A program made the position numbers and the translations under genes. A DNA stretch of 64,000 nucleotides from Nipponacmea schrenckii. Lineage: Eukaryota; Mollusca; Gastropoda; Lottiidae. Below, in pieces: positions 42,901 to 53,242 of this stretch; positions within the stretch are counted from its first letter, which is position 1; each line of letters begins with the position of its first letter. The notes beneath the pieces were generated by a model, which did not search any database, was not told the origin of the DNA, and saw only the letters and a program-made list of their open reading frames with translations. The stretch covers positions 16,230,317 to 16,294,316 of the forward strand of contig CM060202.1 of NCBI GenBank assembly GCA_030562195.1. Reading direction: 5' to 3'.

Positions 42901-45900
42901 AAGTAGGTGAATATTATATCTTTCCTACTCGTTTACCTAAATTCACAAACCACTCTCAAAGCTTTGTAAATATTGCATTGATATTTAGAACAGAATTATG
43001 GTGACATATGTTCGAGAATACATTTATCTAAATGTTATTATTACACATAATGCTGCATAATTTAATATCCATATTACCATACCATTAAAAGCTTTTTAAT
43101 ATGGTTATTTGGACGTTCGCTTAGAAGAGCATGATAAAAAATATACATTGATGCCATCAGAATTGTGGTCATTAAACGATTTTTCTCATCGTTGATTATA
43201 AAGAAAAACCCACTAGAAAATGCAAAATTCGGCTGGCGCATTTGTAAATTGAAGCCTTATTAATATTGTATAAATATAGAGAGTGGGAATACGAAATTTG
43301 CAATAACCCAGATAAATAAAAGCTGTTATTTTTTTACATTTGGTATTACTATTTCACTTCTTGAATATTCTTGGCTTAAATCGAATGAAACGAGGCATAT
43401 CACTTTAACTCAAATTATACAGTCATATTTATATAGCATAGACCTTTAGTATGCATTCAGGTACATTTCACAAGATAATTTTAATGCTACTTCAATCGAT
43501 GATTAATATATTTCCTGTATGATCCTATACGTAAGCCTATCAAACTCTACAGAACATGGACTTATTTCAAGCCCGGGTCTATTTGTATGAAATATAAACG
43601 AACATTATCCGAGTCTCGATTCATTATTACATATTCATATTCATAATATAGTGATAATGAAAGGCAATTATCATGGGTCATTATAAGAAATTGTTAATAA
43701 TAATAAAAAGAAGTCCAATACAAGAAATGAAGCCCGTACAACACAGAGGCATTGAAAATTCAAATAATCCGGGATATGAACCTAGACCAATTACTCATCA
43801 TTCCTTACAATATAATAACATACAACCCAACTCAATGCTTTGGCTTTAAGGTATCCAGTTTGAATACAAAGTTTGACTGTGAATTTTAGTTTCTTTGTTG
43901 GTTTGTATGTGCCTGAATACATAATAAACCTGAACAGTTTAGTAAAAGGATACAAATATTAGGTGGTCAATCTAGCTCATCGAATTTTGTCGCAAAAGCC
44001 TCTTCATTCATGATCAACGTTTATTTTGAAAGAACTTTAAATCTTCATTATCATATGTGAGAATAGCTCGCAATTGTATTGCTTGCATTCTATCCGTTCA
44101 AAATATACGATTAAGAAAGTGGGACATTTACATGACAGGTTTCATGTATCAACGATAAATAAAATGGTAGTGAGGTATTTGAAAGTATGAGGTCAAGAAC
44201 AGGTAGCTCTAGGAAATAGACTTATAGGTCATAACTACTATCACATTCTTTTCAGTATTTCAGATTTTTCGCGATTGTTCATAACGCAAGCTATTATCTT
44301 AAATCCGAGATAAAGGACTATCATTTACCTTCTCCACATTTTGTGCAAAATTATAAGAATCGAAAATCTAATTCAGTAGACTCGCATTAGCGAGAGTGTT
44401 TTTTGATTTCTTTCTTACAAAAAACTACAATCCAAACATTGGATGTGATAAATATTAACTTATAAACATGATTTCGTTACAGGACGACCGTTAGATAGCG
44501 TGTCTTGAGAATTCTTGAATCACAATGTATGAACATACTGAGACGAAGCGAGCACAAAAAGGTGAAGATTTAGTATGAAACGGTCAAGATCCTCTGTATA
44601 CTACCTATAATAAATATAAACGCAGTTATTACCGATAAAGGTTAATTTCATATGAGGTTAACATTCTTTCAAATCATATGTTTACATGAAGTATAGACAA
44701 GCTAATCAGAGATCTATTTGTAAGTGGTTGTTTATGTCTTTTGACGGTTCAATTAGCATTTACTTATTTCATTATTAGATATATGATCCGGCGATATACC
44801 ACATTCCATAATATATAAGCATGATTTTAACATCATCTTTTTTTTCATTGCAAAGGGAATCGTATGTTATATGAAGTAAAACAAAATCTCAAGTTTTATC
44901 TCCTCGAGAGATCTACTCAATGGAAAACGATTTCGGATTTCCTTTTGCATTTTTTTTTCTTTTTGACCTTATAGTTCAGCACCCTTAACACCTAAATTTT
45001 GTGGAATACTTTGTCAATAAAAAAACTGCTATTTTCTGTCTTAAGTGACTAGGTCGAGTAAATTTACCATTGATCTTAATCTCGTAGATTACCAGATTCT
45101 CTGAAAATGCTTTCCGATTCTGCCAGTCGAAAAGTCCGAAGTCAAACGTGTATATCACTGTCATATCCATAGTGATGTGTGCGAATACATATATGTAGTT
45201 AAAATATTATACTTTTTCTTTCTTTTCATGTTAAATCTGTCGTGATATAAATATCGTTAACAACATGATCTAAAAACTGTTGTTCACAATTACCGTGGTT
45301 TCCATGTCAACCTGAAACAGGAGGTATTGTAATTGGAGCATTTATTCAAGAAAAGAGATGTCTAATTACCAATGCCTGACAGTAATTCAGTCCCTTTAAT
45401 AGTAGTCGATAAACGTGTGAGATCAGATAAAAAACTGAACAAAGCATATAATATATTTATACATTAATGTGTTAGTTGAAATTGTGTTTTGAATACATAT
45501 AAAAACACGATAGAATTCAGGGGATACTTTTCTATTCGTGTTTCTGAAACCTTTTATTTGCACTTTAACGGAACATAATCACTCTATTTAGAAATAATTC
45601 ATGCATATTTTCACTTCTGTCTTGAATGACTTTGGTCAAGAGACTATTTCATGTCTACCTCATTCATTTTGTCGACATATATGGATTGATAGTTTATACT
45701 TTGGCCTATTTCCAAAGTTTTTCTTCTAAAGTTTAAATAACAGCTATACTTTAAAAGATTGTTTAAATACTGTTCTTCATGAAGCTCACAGTATATTGGT
45801 GAGTGAAGAGTTCCTGCATCGTCTACGTGTAAAACACATGATAGAAAGGAGCAATGTAGCCTCATTTAGCTGTTTAGAGATAAACCGCTTATCAAAAATC

Positions 45901-47312
45901 AAAGTCATTCAATACCAGAATCTTCTATATACTTGTTTGTCAAACAATGAGTCATTCTATTATAAAATTACTGACCTATATTGATGAGGATTAGCTGATA
46001 AGACCATGTTTATAATGAAATTTATTATTAGATAGTTCTCTTAAAGATGATTGCCATGTAGGTCTTTATCTTATCCGCTGCGAAATGCTGCTCAAATGAT
46101 AGAACATATAGATTAGCAAGGTAACTGCCCAAGATAAAGAAGATACCTAAATATGTTTTTATAGATACAAAATATAATGGAGTTAAAAAGTATAATTTCG
46201 ACATTAAAATAACACCCCCCCCCCCTTCACTCCCCTGTGTAGTCAGTCCTATGGCATCAGGAAGATGATCAGTAAAGTTCGGTGTTCCCCCAATCCGGTT
46301 CCAGCATATCTATCTGATCATGGTTCCTTTTGCATTAAAATCATGTCTTAACAGGTCTTTGAAGAAAACGAGTGGGCGAGACTTTGCAAATAACTCGATG
46401 CTTTCGAGCCGTACAGTGTATAAGGATTTATTTCCTAACATAAACTTTTAACAGGTAAACACTCCTTCACTGTAATATTAAATTTCGTAAAAAAAAATTA
46501 TTTTTCTTTACTTTACTAAGAAGGAAGTTCAAAGGGTCCTAACTGATATACGGTGAGATGCAAATTTACTTGTTTACGTGTTAGGATGCTTATCTATAAT
46601 TTAAATACTGTGGCCTTTCATCTGTATCCACTAATTGGTCTCGATTGTGTTTTTGTCTTGTTATAATCAATACATCGCTGTAAATTTTGTATTTCGAAAA
46701 TAAAATATAGTGTAAGTATACTGATTGCGAAATCGGTATCGTTGTATCTTCGGTTTATTTTTAATTTTGGTAAAGCGCCAGTAAAATAGATATCCAGCAG
46801 ATCTTCTTAAATTGCTGATATAAAACACTTTAAAGCCGTATACAAACACTTAAAACTAAAACTGGTTACTCACTTGTACATGAAATGTGTTGACTATTTA
46901 TACTAGTAGGTATAGACCTATTTTTGTTAGTAAACTATATTGATTTTTACTCAGGACTAAAAATTTTGAATTACTTAATTGTTTAAGTTATAATTTAGAT
47001 ACTCATCAACCGAGTTAGAAATTTAAAATACAATTCAAATTGTGTATGATCTAATAAATTCATTCTTTTCAATGTTTCATAAACTGGTTAAAAATTTGAA
47101 AGAAATTTGTCCTCTAAAACATCTAAGTAACTCCATATGAAAATATGACTTGTTTTCCTGGGGCAGTTTTGAGAGTGAATAGAAATACAAGCATTGGTTT
47201 GAACTACAACAAATATATTGTTAACACTTGTAAAAACCAAGACGTAATAGTAAATTGTACTCACCATAAACAAGATGTTAATGGCAATTAATATAATTCC
47301 AGAACACTCCAT
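29812..47312 (-). CDS. Tetraspanin, six coding exons with alternative last exon
   Basis: Coding exons in transcript order: 47265-47312, 34107-34328, 32114-32290, 31660-31863, 31036-31119, then 30289-30348 or 29812-29868. All introns are GT-AG and phase 0. The product is 264 or 263 residues, the usual tetraspanin size. It has four membrane spans (about residues 5-30, 58-80, 91-110, 225-255), a small outer loop with NES, and a large outer loop with FECCGVYNYTDF, PIGCC, a single Cys and GCYTAL. That makes six loop cysteines and two NYT glycosylation sites. CCG and the CC after span 2 (ACCKSK) are family marks; the latter and Cys3 are likely palmitoylated. Tetraspanins organise membrane microdomains with integrins and other partners; which member this is cannot be said. 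Confidence 0.93.
30289..30348 (-). CDS. Tetraspanin alternative last exon 6a
   Basis: Acceptor TTTGTTACAG at 30349-30350, then 19 codons and TAA. It encodes IVVILAAFCLCCRSDDYKA. The membrane part is nearly the same as in exon 6b; the cytosolic tail is different (RSDDYKA against RKDEFQ). It has no donor after it and its own stop, so it can only be a last exon. Confidence 0.83.
   Translation of the reverse strand: MVVILAAFCLCCRSDDYKA
31036..31119 (-). CDS. Tetraspanin exon 5 (loop end and span 4)
   Basis: 28 codons beginning GCYTALQDSI, the last conserved Cys of the large outer loop, then the start of membrane span 4 (YTAVAIGVAVVIVLIE). Acceptor at 31120-31121, donor GAG|GTAAGT at 31035. Confidence 0.9.
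31660..31863 (-). CDS. Tetraspanin exon 4 (large outer loop)
   Basis: 68 codons beginning FECCGVYNYTDF, with the diagnostic CCG, then PIGCCKNF and a further Cys in HIKCLTF. Contains two NYT glycosylation sites. Acceptor TTTTCAG at 31864-31870, donor GCT|GTAAGT at 31659. Confidence 0.92.
32114..32290 (-). CDS. Tetraspanin exon 3 (span 3 and loop helix A)
   Basis: 59 codons: YALIVIIILIAEIAVVAVAL is membrane span 3 with the usual Glu, followed by the amphipathic first helix of the large loop (KDVLQKGLLKSLEKY). Donor ACG|GTAAGA at 32113. Confidence 0.92.
32890..33982 (+). repeat. Diverged tandem repeat R5 with (GACA)n tracts
   Basis: Five to six units of about 150 bp in intron 2 of the tetraspanin gene. 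They are marked by 'tttcaatagg', 'catccttggg', 'catcaagaa', 'tatcgtgttcaca' and 'gggcaataactc'. Two units end in (GACA/GACG)n at 33432-33486 and 33903-33971. Similar repeats are frequent in molluscs (general knowledge). The long frames through them are simple-repeat artefacts. Confidence 0.85.
33983..34012. repeat. Perfect 12-bp inverted repeat at end of R5
   Basis: TATACGCCCACA (33983-33994), loop TTTATG, TGTGGGCGTATA (34001-34012). It closes the R5 block directly after the last (GACA)n and may mark the element's end. Confidence 0.9.
34107..34328 (-). CDS. Tetraspanin exon 2 (span 1 end, small loop, span 2)
   Basis: 74 codons: the second half of span 1 (LIGLSILVVGIVFKV), a small outer loop with NES, span 2 (LGIGLIILGVIIILVALLG) and the inner Cys cluster CSGACCKSK. 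Acceptor TATTTTCAG, donor ATC|GTGAGT at 34106. Confidence 0.92.
34329..47264 (-). other. Tetraspanin intron 1, 12.9 kb, no gene seen
   Basis: AT-rich throughout with only short chance frames (none over 90 codons and none with family likeness). The only clear structure is a long hairpin at 35935-36022. A short phrase, 'aatggagttttacgtcctaa', is found at 37609 and again outside at 30450, with a variant at 39573, and may be the edge of a scattered repeat. I saw no second gene on either strand. Confidence 0.7.
35935..36022. repeat. Long near-perfect hairpin in tetraspanin intron 1
   Basis: Arms of about 41 bases are reverse complements with about three mismatches. They share TCTATCACTACAC and ATTCGGGCTACAT, around an AT-alternating centre. 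It could be a tiny MITE or an RNA hairpin; no target duplication is clear. Confidence 0.8.
47265..47312 (-). CDS. Tetraspanin exon 1 (start codon and half of span 1)
   Basis: 16 codons, MECSGIILIAINILFM, at a donor TATG|GTGAGT. The very short N-terminus and hydrophobic run fit the first half of membrane span 1, which exon 2 completes in frame. A TATA box lies 81 bp upstream of the ATG. Confidence 0.85.
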
Positions 47313-47392
47313 GTTAAATTGTGTTAGTAGAAATTGTAGCTATTCACTATACAGCACGTTGGGTTTAAGAATGAAAAAAAGAAGCCGTGTAG

Positions 47393-47403
47393 TTTTATAT
47401 ATA
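47393..47403 (-). promoter_or_regulatory. TATA box of tetraspanin gene
   Basis: TATATATAAAA on the minus strand, 81 bp upstream of the ATG at 47312. Transcription would start about 30 bp downstream, near 47365. An E-box CACGTG at 47470-47475 and a CRE-like TGACGTCG at 47481-47488 lie further upstream. Confidence 0.6.
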
Positions 47404-47733
47404 GCTCTATCAAGGCTGTTCTGTTTATCTTCCTGTTAAACAATTTATGTATATTGCCCAAGTCAGTCTCACGTGCTTTATGACGTCGTGTGATGATTTA
47501 AGGACAGGTAATTCCTATTGATTAAATTCTTTCTCTCGATTATTAATGACGGGTCAACAAGACTAGATTCTTCTATCGAGAACCATGTAGAGGCTTTTGC
47601 TATTGCTTTTATTTACGGTTTTCTGTACGGAAATGCATAAATGAAGTGTTCAATCGTCTGGTTATACCATTAGGAGTTTAAATATTGACACTATCATGAT
47701 GTTGTTAATAATACGAATAGGGCATTGCCTTGA

Positions 47734-50188
47734 ATGAGAGCGCAGACTAGGGCTATTTATAATAATGACAATGATTACGCAAAATAATGTCATTCATTGA
47801 TAATTTTCGACGTCACAAATAGCGTGTGACGTCACAAAACGCCCTGTCAACGTAATTTCGACGGCAAGGGAAGACAACTCTTATATGAGATAAACTACAG
47901 AAATCCCACATAGAACATTCAGGAAAAATTAAAATAAAATGTAAGGTGTTTAAATAGGGTACGAAACATCTATTTTATTGTTTGTGAAAGAAATGTAATT
48001 TATTTTAAGAATTCCAGAATATTCACTTCGAGACTACCTTGATTGACTGCGACCTAGTTGTAAACAAACATGGCGGGCCCCATGGCGGCCATCTTTTTTC
48101 TCACTTTTTTTTTCTACCAGTGGTGCAATATTCTTCTGATGCATATACATGTATACATGTTACCATAAGAGCTGCGCTTCCATAATATGAATAAGGCATG
48201 GTCTTAAATGAGAGCGCAGACTAGGGCAATTGATAATAATGACTACGCAAAATAATGTCATTCATTGATAAATTATATAGCGTGTGACGTCACAAGACGC
48301 CCTATCAACGTAATTTCAACGGCAAGGGAAGACGACTCTTATATGAGATAAACTTGTTTATGGAAATCCCGCATAGAACATTCAGGAAAAATTAAGATTA
48401 TACGTAAGGTGTTTTTATAGGGTACGCAACATCTATTTTAGTTTTTGTGAAAGAAATGTAATTTTTATTTTAAGAATTCCAGAATATTCACTTCGAGACT
48501 ACCTTGATTGACTGCGACCTAGCTGTAAACAAACATGGCAGCCCCTATGGCGGCCATTTTTTTCTCACTTTTTTTGACTACCAGTGGTGCAAAATTCTTC
48601 TGATTCATATACATGTATACATGTTACCATAAGAGAGAGCTTCGCTCTCATATCAAGTAGTGATCATAGCAATGTAGATAGAACAGGGTTCTCTAGAAAC
48701 GCTAGATTGTTACATTCAGAATTAATAATACGAAAAAGGCATGGCCTTGAATGAGAGCGCAGACTATGGCTATTGATAATTATGACAATGAATGCGCAAA
48801 ATAATGTCATTCATTGATAAATTTCCACGTCATAAATAGCATGTGACGTCAGAAAGTACCCTATCCGAGCAATTTGAACGGCAAGGAAAGACAACTCTTT
48901 TATGAGATAAACTTGTGGACTTAGTCCAGTAAAACATTTTATGCTAATGATTGTATACAAATTTAGTCCGTTCTATTTTTAGAAATCCTTTTTCTCCCTT
49001 CCTTTTTGGGTTTTTGCATGCCCATTTTTGACTACTTTTTGGTCTAGATTTGAAATTTGATGTCTGAAATTGCATTTTCTTTCAGAATTTCTGAGATAAT
49101 GAGAAATTTAATTGGCGGAAGGTTATTTCTAAAAATAGTGGTTTTGTGTGCAGTGACAGTCAAGTGGATGTTGATATCCGGTAGTGGTCTACTTTCATTT
49201 TGACTAGTTCAAAATTTTCATGGTCATGCTATATTGAATTTTTGTACAGAAACTAAGTATTGGCCAGGCTTTCATGTGACATATTGGAAAGTTTTCAACG
49301 AGATTTCTGGAAAACGTTATAGCAGTTTGAATTTCGTGATGTAACATGGAAACAGATGGCAAATGAATTAGTGTACTAAGTCCTTGTGTAAATGGAAATC
49401 CCACATAGAACATTCAGGAAAAATAAAGATTAAACGCAAGGCATTTTTATAGGGTGCGAAACATCTATTTTTTGTTTGTGAAAGAAATATAATTTATTTT
49501 AAGTAATCCAGAATGTTCACTTCGAGACTACATGATTGACTGCGACCTAGCTGTTAACTAACATGGCAGCCCCCATGGCGGCCATCTTTTTTCTCACTTT
49601 TTTTTTATTTCCAGTGGTGCAAAATTCTTCTGATGCATATTCATGTGTACATGTTACCATAAGAGAAAGCTTCGCTCTCGTGGGCGAAGCCGTCGAGAAA
49701 GCTGCGCTCTCATATAACTATATAGCTAATATGAATAAGGCATTGCCTTGAATGAGAGCGCAGACTAGGGCTATTGATAATAATTACAACAATTACGCAA
49801 AATAATGTCATTCATTGATAAATTCTGGCGTCATAAATAGTGTGTGACGTCACAAAACACCCTGTCAACGTCAAGGGAAGACAACTCTTATAAGCCTATA
49901 AGATAAACTTGTTTATGGAAATCCCGCATAGAATATTCAGGAAATATTAAGATTAAACATAAGGTGTTTAAATAGGGTACGAAACATCTATTAAAGTGTT
50001 TGTGAAAGAAATGTAATTTATTTTCAGAATTCCAGAATATTCACTTCGAGACTACCTAGCTGTAAACAAACATGGCAGCCCCCATGGCGGCCATCTTTTT
50101 TCTCACTTTTTTTACTACCAGTGGTGCAAAATTCTTCTGATGCTTATACATGTATACATGTTACCATAAGAGAGAGCTGCGCTCTCAT
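47734..50188 (+). repeat. R4 array: four tandem copies of a 445-bp inverted-end unit
   Basis: Copies at 47734-48183, 48208-48651, 48751-49713 (enlarged by an R3 insertion) and 49752-50188. Each starts ATGAGAGCGCAG and ends in its reverse complement, CTGCGCTCTCAT or a close variant. Each is preceded by 'taatangaa..aggcat.gcctt'. Every copy has GTGACGTCA (CRE palindrome) near its start and AACATGGC(G/A)GCC with GGCGGCCAT (YY1-like) near its end. No coding frame. The array begins about 330 bp upstream of the tetraspanin TATA box. Confidence 0.88.
48917..49383 (+). mobile_element. MITE R3, full copy inside R4 unit 3
   Basis: Ends GGACTTAGTCC and GTACTAAGTCC, flanked by TTGT on both sides (48913-48916 and 49384-49387). 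Other R4 copies show the uninterrupted site (48346-48370, 49905-49925), which proves the insertion and its 4-bp target duplication. No protein. Confidence 0.87.
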
Positions 50189-50719
50189 AAAATGTAGTTA
50201 AAAAATTATAATTAAAAAAATAAACTATTAAAAAATCTCGATGATCGAACGTATACATATACTCCATCGAGTGTACATGCAAATTACTAACAAAGTAGTA
50301 AAGGTTGTGTACGTCCATATTTAGAATTACCAAAGCGCCTTCCGAATATGAGGTTATAAGGCACGAGGGCCAAAGATAGTCTAGGTCTGTGTGGGGTCGA
50401 GCGAGCAAGTTATGAGGTGAAATTGCGCTTGTTTCGCGTGATTGATCCAACATTATTACTCTTGATGTAAACTGACATGTTCACGAGTGAATGCATTAAA
50501 TGATTTTTATGCAATTCCCCTTTGCAATATTTTGTGTACTTTTCGTTTTTTAATGTGTACTCCGATGAAAAATGTGAAAATACCCGATTTTACTTCCTAC
50601 CTTTTTAAGATTTTGCTGTTTGCTTTTCGAATTTCTTCGCATGTCGAACAAACAAAAAACCCTACTCATGAGAGACCTTGACATAATTTTTATACAAGTT
50701 TTCGTTAAATCGGATAATA
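50189..50719 (+). other. No feature seen
   Basis: AT-rich DNA between the R4 array and the minisatellite MITE. Only chance frames; nothing recognised on either strand. Confidence 0.5.
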
Positions 50720-51091
50720 CGGAAGCGTATTAGTGCCATTCAATTTTTTTTTTTTTTAAATTTTCAAGTTAGTAACTTGAATTTTCAAGTTAGTATCTTG
50801 AATTTTCAAGTTAGCATCTTGAATTTTCAAGTTAGTAACTTGAATTTTCAAGTAAGTATCTTGAATTTTCAAGTTAGTATCTTGAATTTTCAAGTTAGTA
50901 TCTTGAATTTTCAAGTTAGTAACTTGAATTTTCAAGTTAGTATCATACTATACCCACCGATTCCAACTAGCATACCTACCATACGCACCCATTCCAACTG
51001 GCCTATCATACAATCTACCTATTCCACTAAGCAAGTTACTAACTTGAAAATTTAAAAAAAAAAAATTTTGAATGGCCCTAATACGCTTCGG
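50720..51091. mobile_element. MITE with 58-bp inverted ends and internal minisatellite
   Basis: The left end (50720-50778) and right end (51033-51091) are reverse complements. They share GAAGCGTATTAG, CCATTCAA, a T run and AAATTTTCAAGTTAGTAACTTG-type sequence. Between them (50763-50945) are about nine copies of a 21-bp unit containing CTTGAATTTTCAAG, itself a hairpin. The repeated NFQVSIL frame through it is an artefact. Confidence 0.8.
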
Positions 51092-51781
51092 TAGGATAAA
51101 TACTGGTTTAAGAAAAGTTTATCTGACGAATCGTAAAATTCGAAATCTTCCGAGCTGAAAAAGAATATTCTATTTGCACTGAGTTAATTCACAGATAAGA
51201 GGGGAGGAAAATCACTTACACATTCTGCGTCAGCAATTTGAAAAGAAGTCTTCTCTCCCTTATTTGCCATCTAATCTACAGACAATTTTAAATTTTGCTC
51301 ACGAAATAATTCATTCTGAAGAATATCTCAATAAATATACATGTACAACGGTAATTTCGAATTTAAATTGCTTATTTTAGCATTTTGTTTTGCAGGTTTT
51401 GGAAAAATAAAAGCAATGAGCGTTAACAAATCAATTTGGATTTTTATAAATGACTAATTGTATGTATATTTAGATTTTGTAACCTGATTACACTATAATG
51501 TGGTATTTATAGGGAGCAGTTTATATTGTGCAATAACAGGATACAATCGGTATCGGAAACATTTCACTCATGAATAATAAGGCGTATTCTTAGGTTACAT
51601 GACTGTATGAAATTTCAGGTATATTTCGCAATAATAAAAATGGCAGAATCCACAATGGTGAGATATAGACTATCACTATCTTTGTAAAGTGACGCATAAA
51701 AGACTGATATTTATCCTTTGTTTAAACTCAAATGTTTGTATGTTAAGTTTAATAGGGCGTATGAAATTGGGTCAAAAGAAA
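51092..51781 (+). other. No feature seen
   Basis: AT-rich, no coding or repeat structure that I can support. Confidence 0.5.
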
Positions 51782-51975
51782 TTCGCATATACCCCACTAT
51801 ATTTCGTATATACCGATCTATATTTTTCATATACCCTGCTGTATTTCGCATGTTGCCCTATTTTATTTCCCACATACCCTATTATATTTTGCATATACCC
51901 CACTTCGTGTATACCTAAATACATTTCTCATATACCCAAATACATTTCTTATTTACCATAATAAATTTTGCATAT
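51782..51975 (+). repeat. Degenerate about 21-bp minisatellite
   Basis: Around nine diverged units of the type 'catataccccactatatttc'. Units vary in length and sequence, suggesting an old array. The open frames across it (IYPTIFRIY-like) are not genes. Confidence 0.75.
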
Positions 51976-52035
51976 TCCACAGGGTTTCTAAGACTTAGTT
52001 GAGTCCCTGCAGACTGTTTGTTAGCAGTAGAGTTA

Positions 52036-52838
52036 TTACGTATTTCGACTTTGGCGAAAACGTATTGTAATCGTTCGGATTATTTTATTTTATTTTTTTT
52101 TTTTGCGATTCTTGGATGAGTTTGCAGACAAACTGGTAAAAGGTACAGAAATTCTAAATCTACAGTTGATCTTAGAATGATTTCTATTATCAAATAAAAC
52201 AAAACCGGAAGTTGAGGTTTTTTTGCTTTAGCAAGTTTATTTTCACTTCGATTTTGACCGGATTTTCAGATTTGAAAACTTCAATGTATTTGTCAACTAA
52301 TAATTATAAGTTTTATGCAATTAGGTTAATTATTTTACCCACGATTTGCAATTCAATATTCAAGGGTCATCGGCAAAAATTTCAGACCGTGATTTCTCGT
52401 TTAATATAAATGGTAAAGTTTTGAAACTTTACCAGTTGATAGGACGATATCATTATAATTTTTGAAAAAATGGGGTCTATAACTGCTAGGTGAAAAGTGA
52501 AAACTGTTTTATAAATAACTTGTCAATAGTAATTGATTTGACCTAAATAATTAGGTCAAGCTGCCATATCGGCCGCCATTTTGAATTTTCGTTACAATTC
52601 TTTTTTATTTGGCTTACTTAAAAAATTCACAGAGATAAGTGTACTTAAATACAGCAAAAATTGATAATTTTCATATTTTCGCCATTTTTAACCGTTACGG
52701 AAGGTATGACCTAATTATTTTATGAGTTTGAAAATTAGGTAAAATGATATTCAATATATTGTCTAGAAGTAGGTCATTGCAAATTTACATAATATTGTAA
52801 GGCTCTCGAAATACGTTCATAATTGTAAGCAATTCTAG
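52036..52838 (-). repeat. Repeat R1, distant inverted copy with internal deletion
   Basis: Same edge as 13523 (TTACGTATTTCGACTTTGGC, CGTTCGGATTATTTT, T run) and the same GCAATTCTAG end at 52838. About 0.4 kb of the middle is missing, joining 'gttacaattctt' to 'ttggcttac'. This copy stands alone, away from any R2, which shows R1 is a unit of its own. Confidence 0.87.
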
Positions 52839-53242
52839 TTTAGTATTGTAATGCATAATATAAGGTTATCTATGTGATCGTGAGACAGTTAACTATGGAA
52901 GCCTACTGCGGGCATGTCCACTCTCGCTTTGTCGCCCACGACAAAGCGACGATCGTCGACTCGTCGCCCCCGACCAAAAAGGTGACGAAAAAGGCGACGA
53001 TATGAGAGTAAAAAAAAGGGGATGAAAAACCCGACGAAATAGTAGAAGAAAAAAGTCGACAAAGCGCGAGTAGAAAAAAGGCGATGAAAAAAACGACGAA
53101 AAGGGCGACAAAATCATTAGACAAAGACTGTAGTCTGTAGCCTGTGAGAAAATTATTCAGGTTGACAAGGAGCACAACCAAACACCTACATATTTTCCTG
53201 TAAGCGAATTGGTAATAACGAGGAAGATAGAATCTCAGTGAC
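52839..53242. other. GACGA-rich stretch with clustered palindromes
   Basis: Contains CGCTTTGTCG / CGACAAAGCG (52925-52948, loop CCCA) and the palindrome GACGATCGTC (52948-52957). A purine-rich run of 'gcgacgaaaa'-like words follows to about 53115. No gene recognised; the minus-strand frames here are low-complexity. Confidence 0.6.

Noticed and set aside
34329..47264. A second gene hidden in the long tetraspanin intron
   Set aside because: All frames are short and AT-driven, without motifs or paired splice sites that I could support.
49563..49751. Frame beginning MAAPMAAIFF with a signal-peptide-like start
   Set aside because: It lies in the YY1-like part of an R4 repeat copy; the other R4 copies do not keep the frame.
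50777..51055. Repetitive open frame (NFQVSIL repeats)
   Set aside because: It is the translation of a 21-bp minisatellite whose period is a multiple of three; no start context or conservation.
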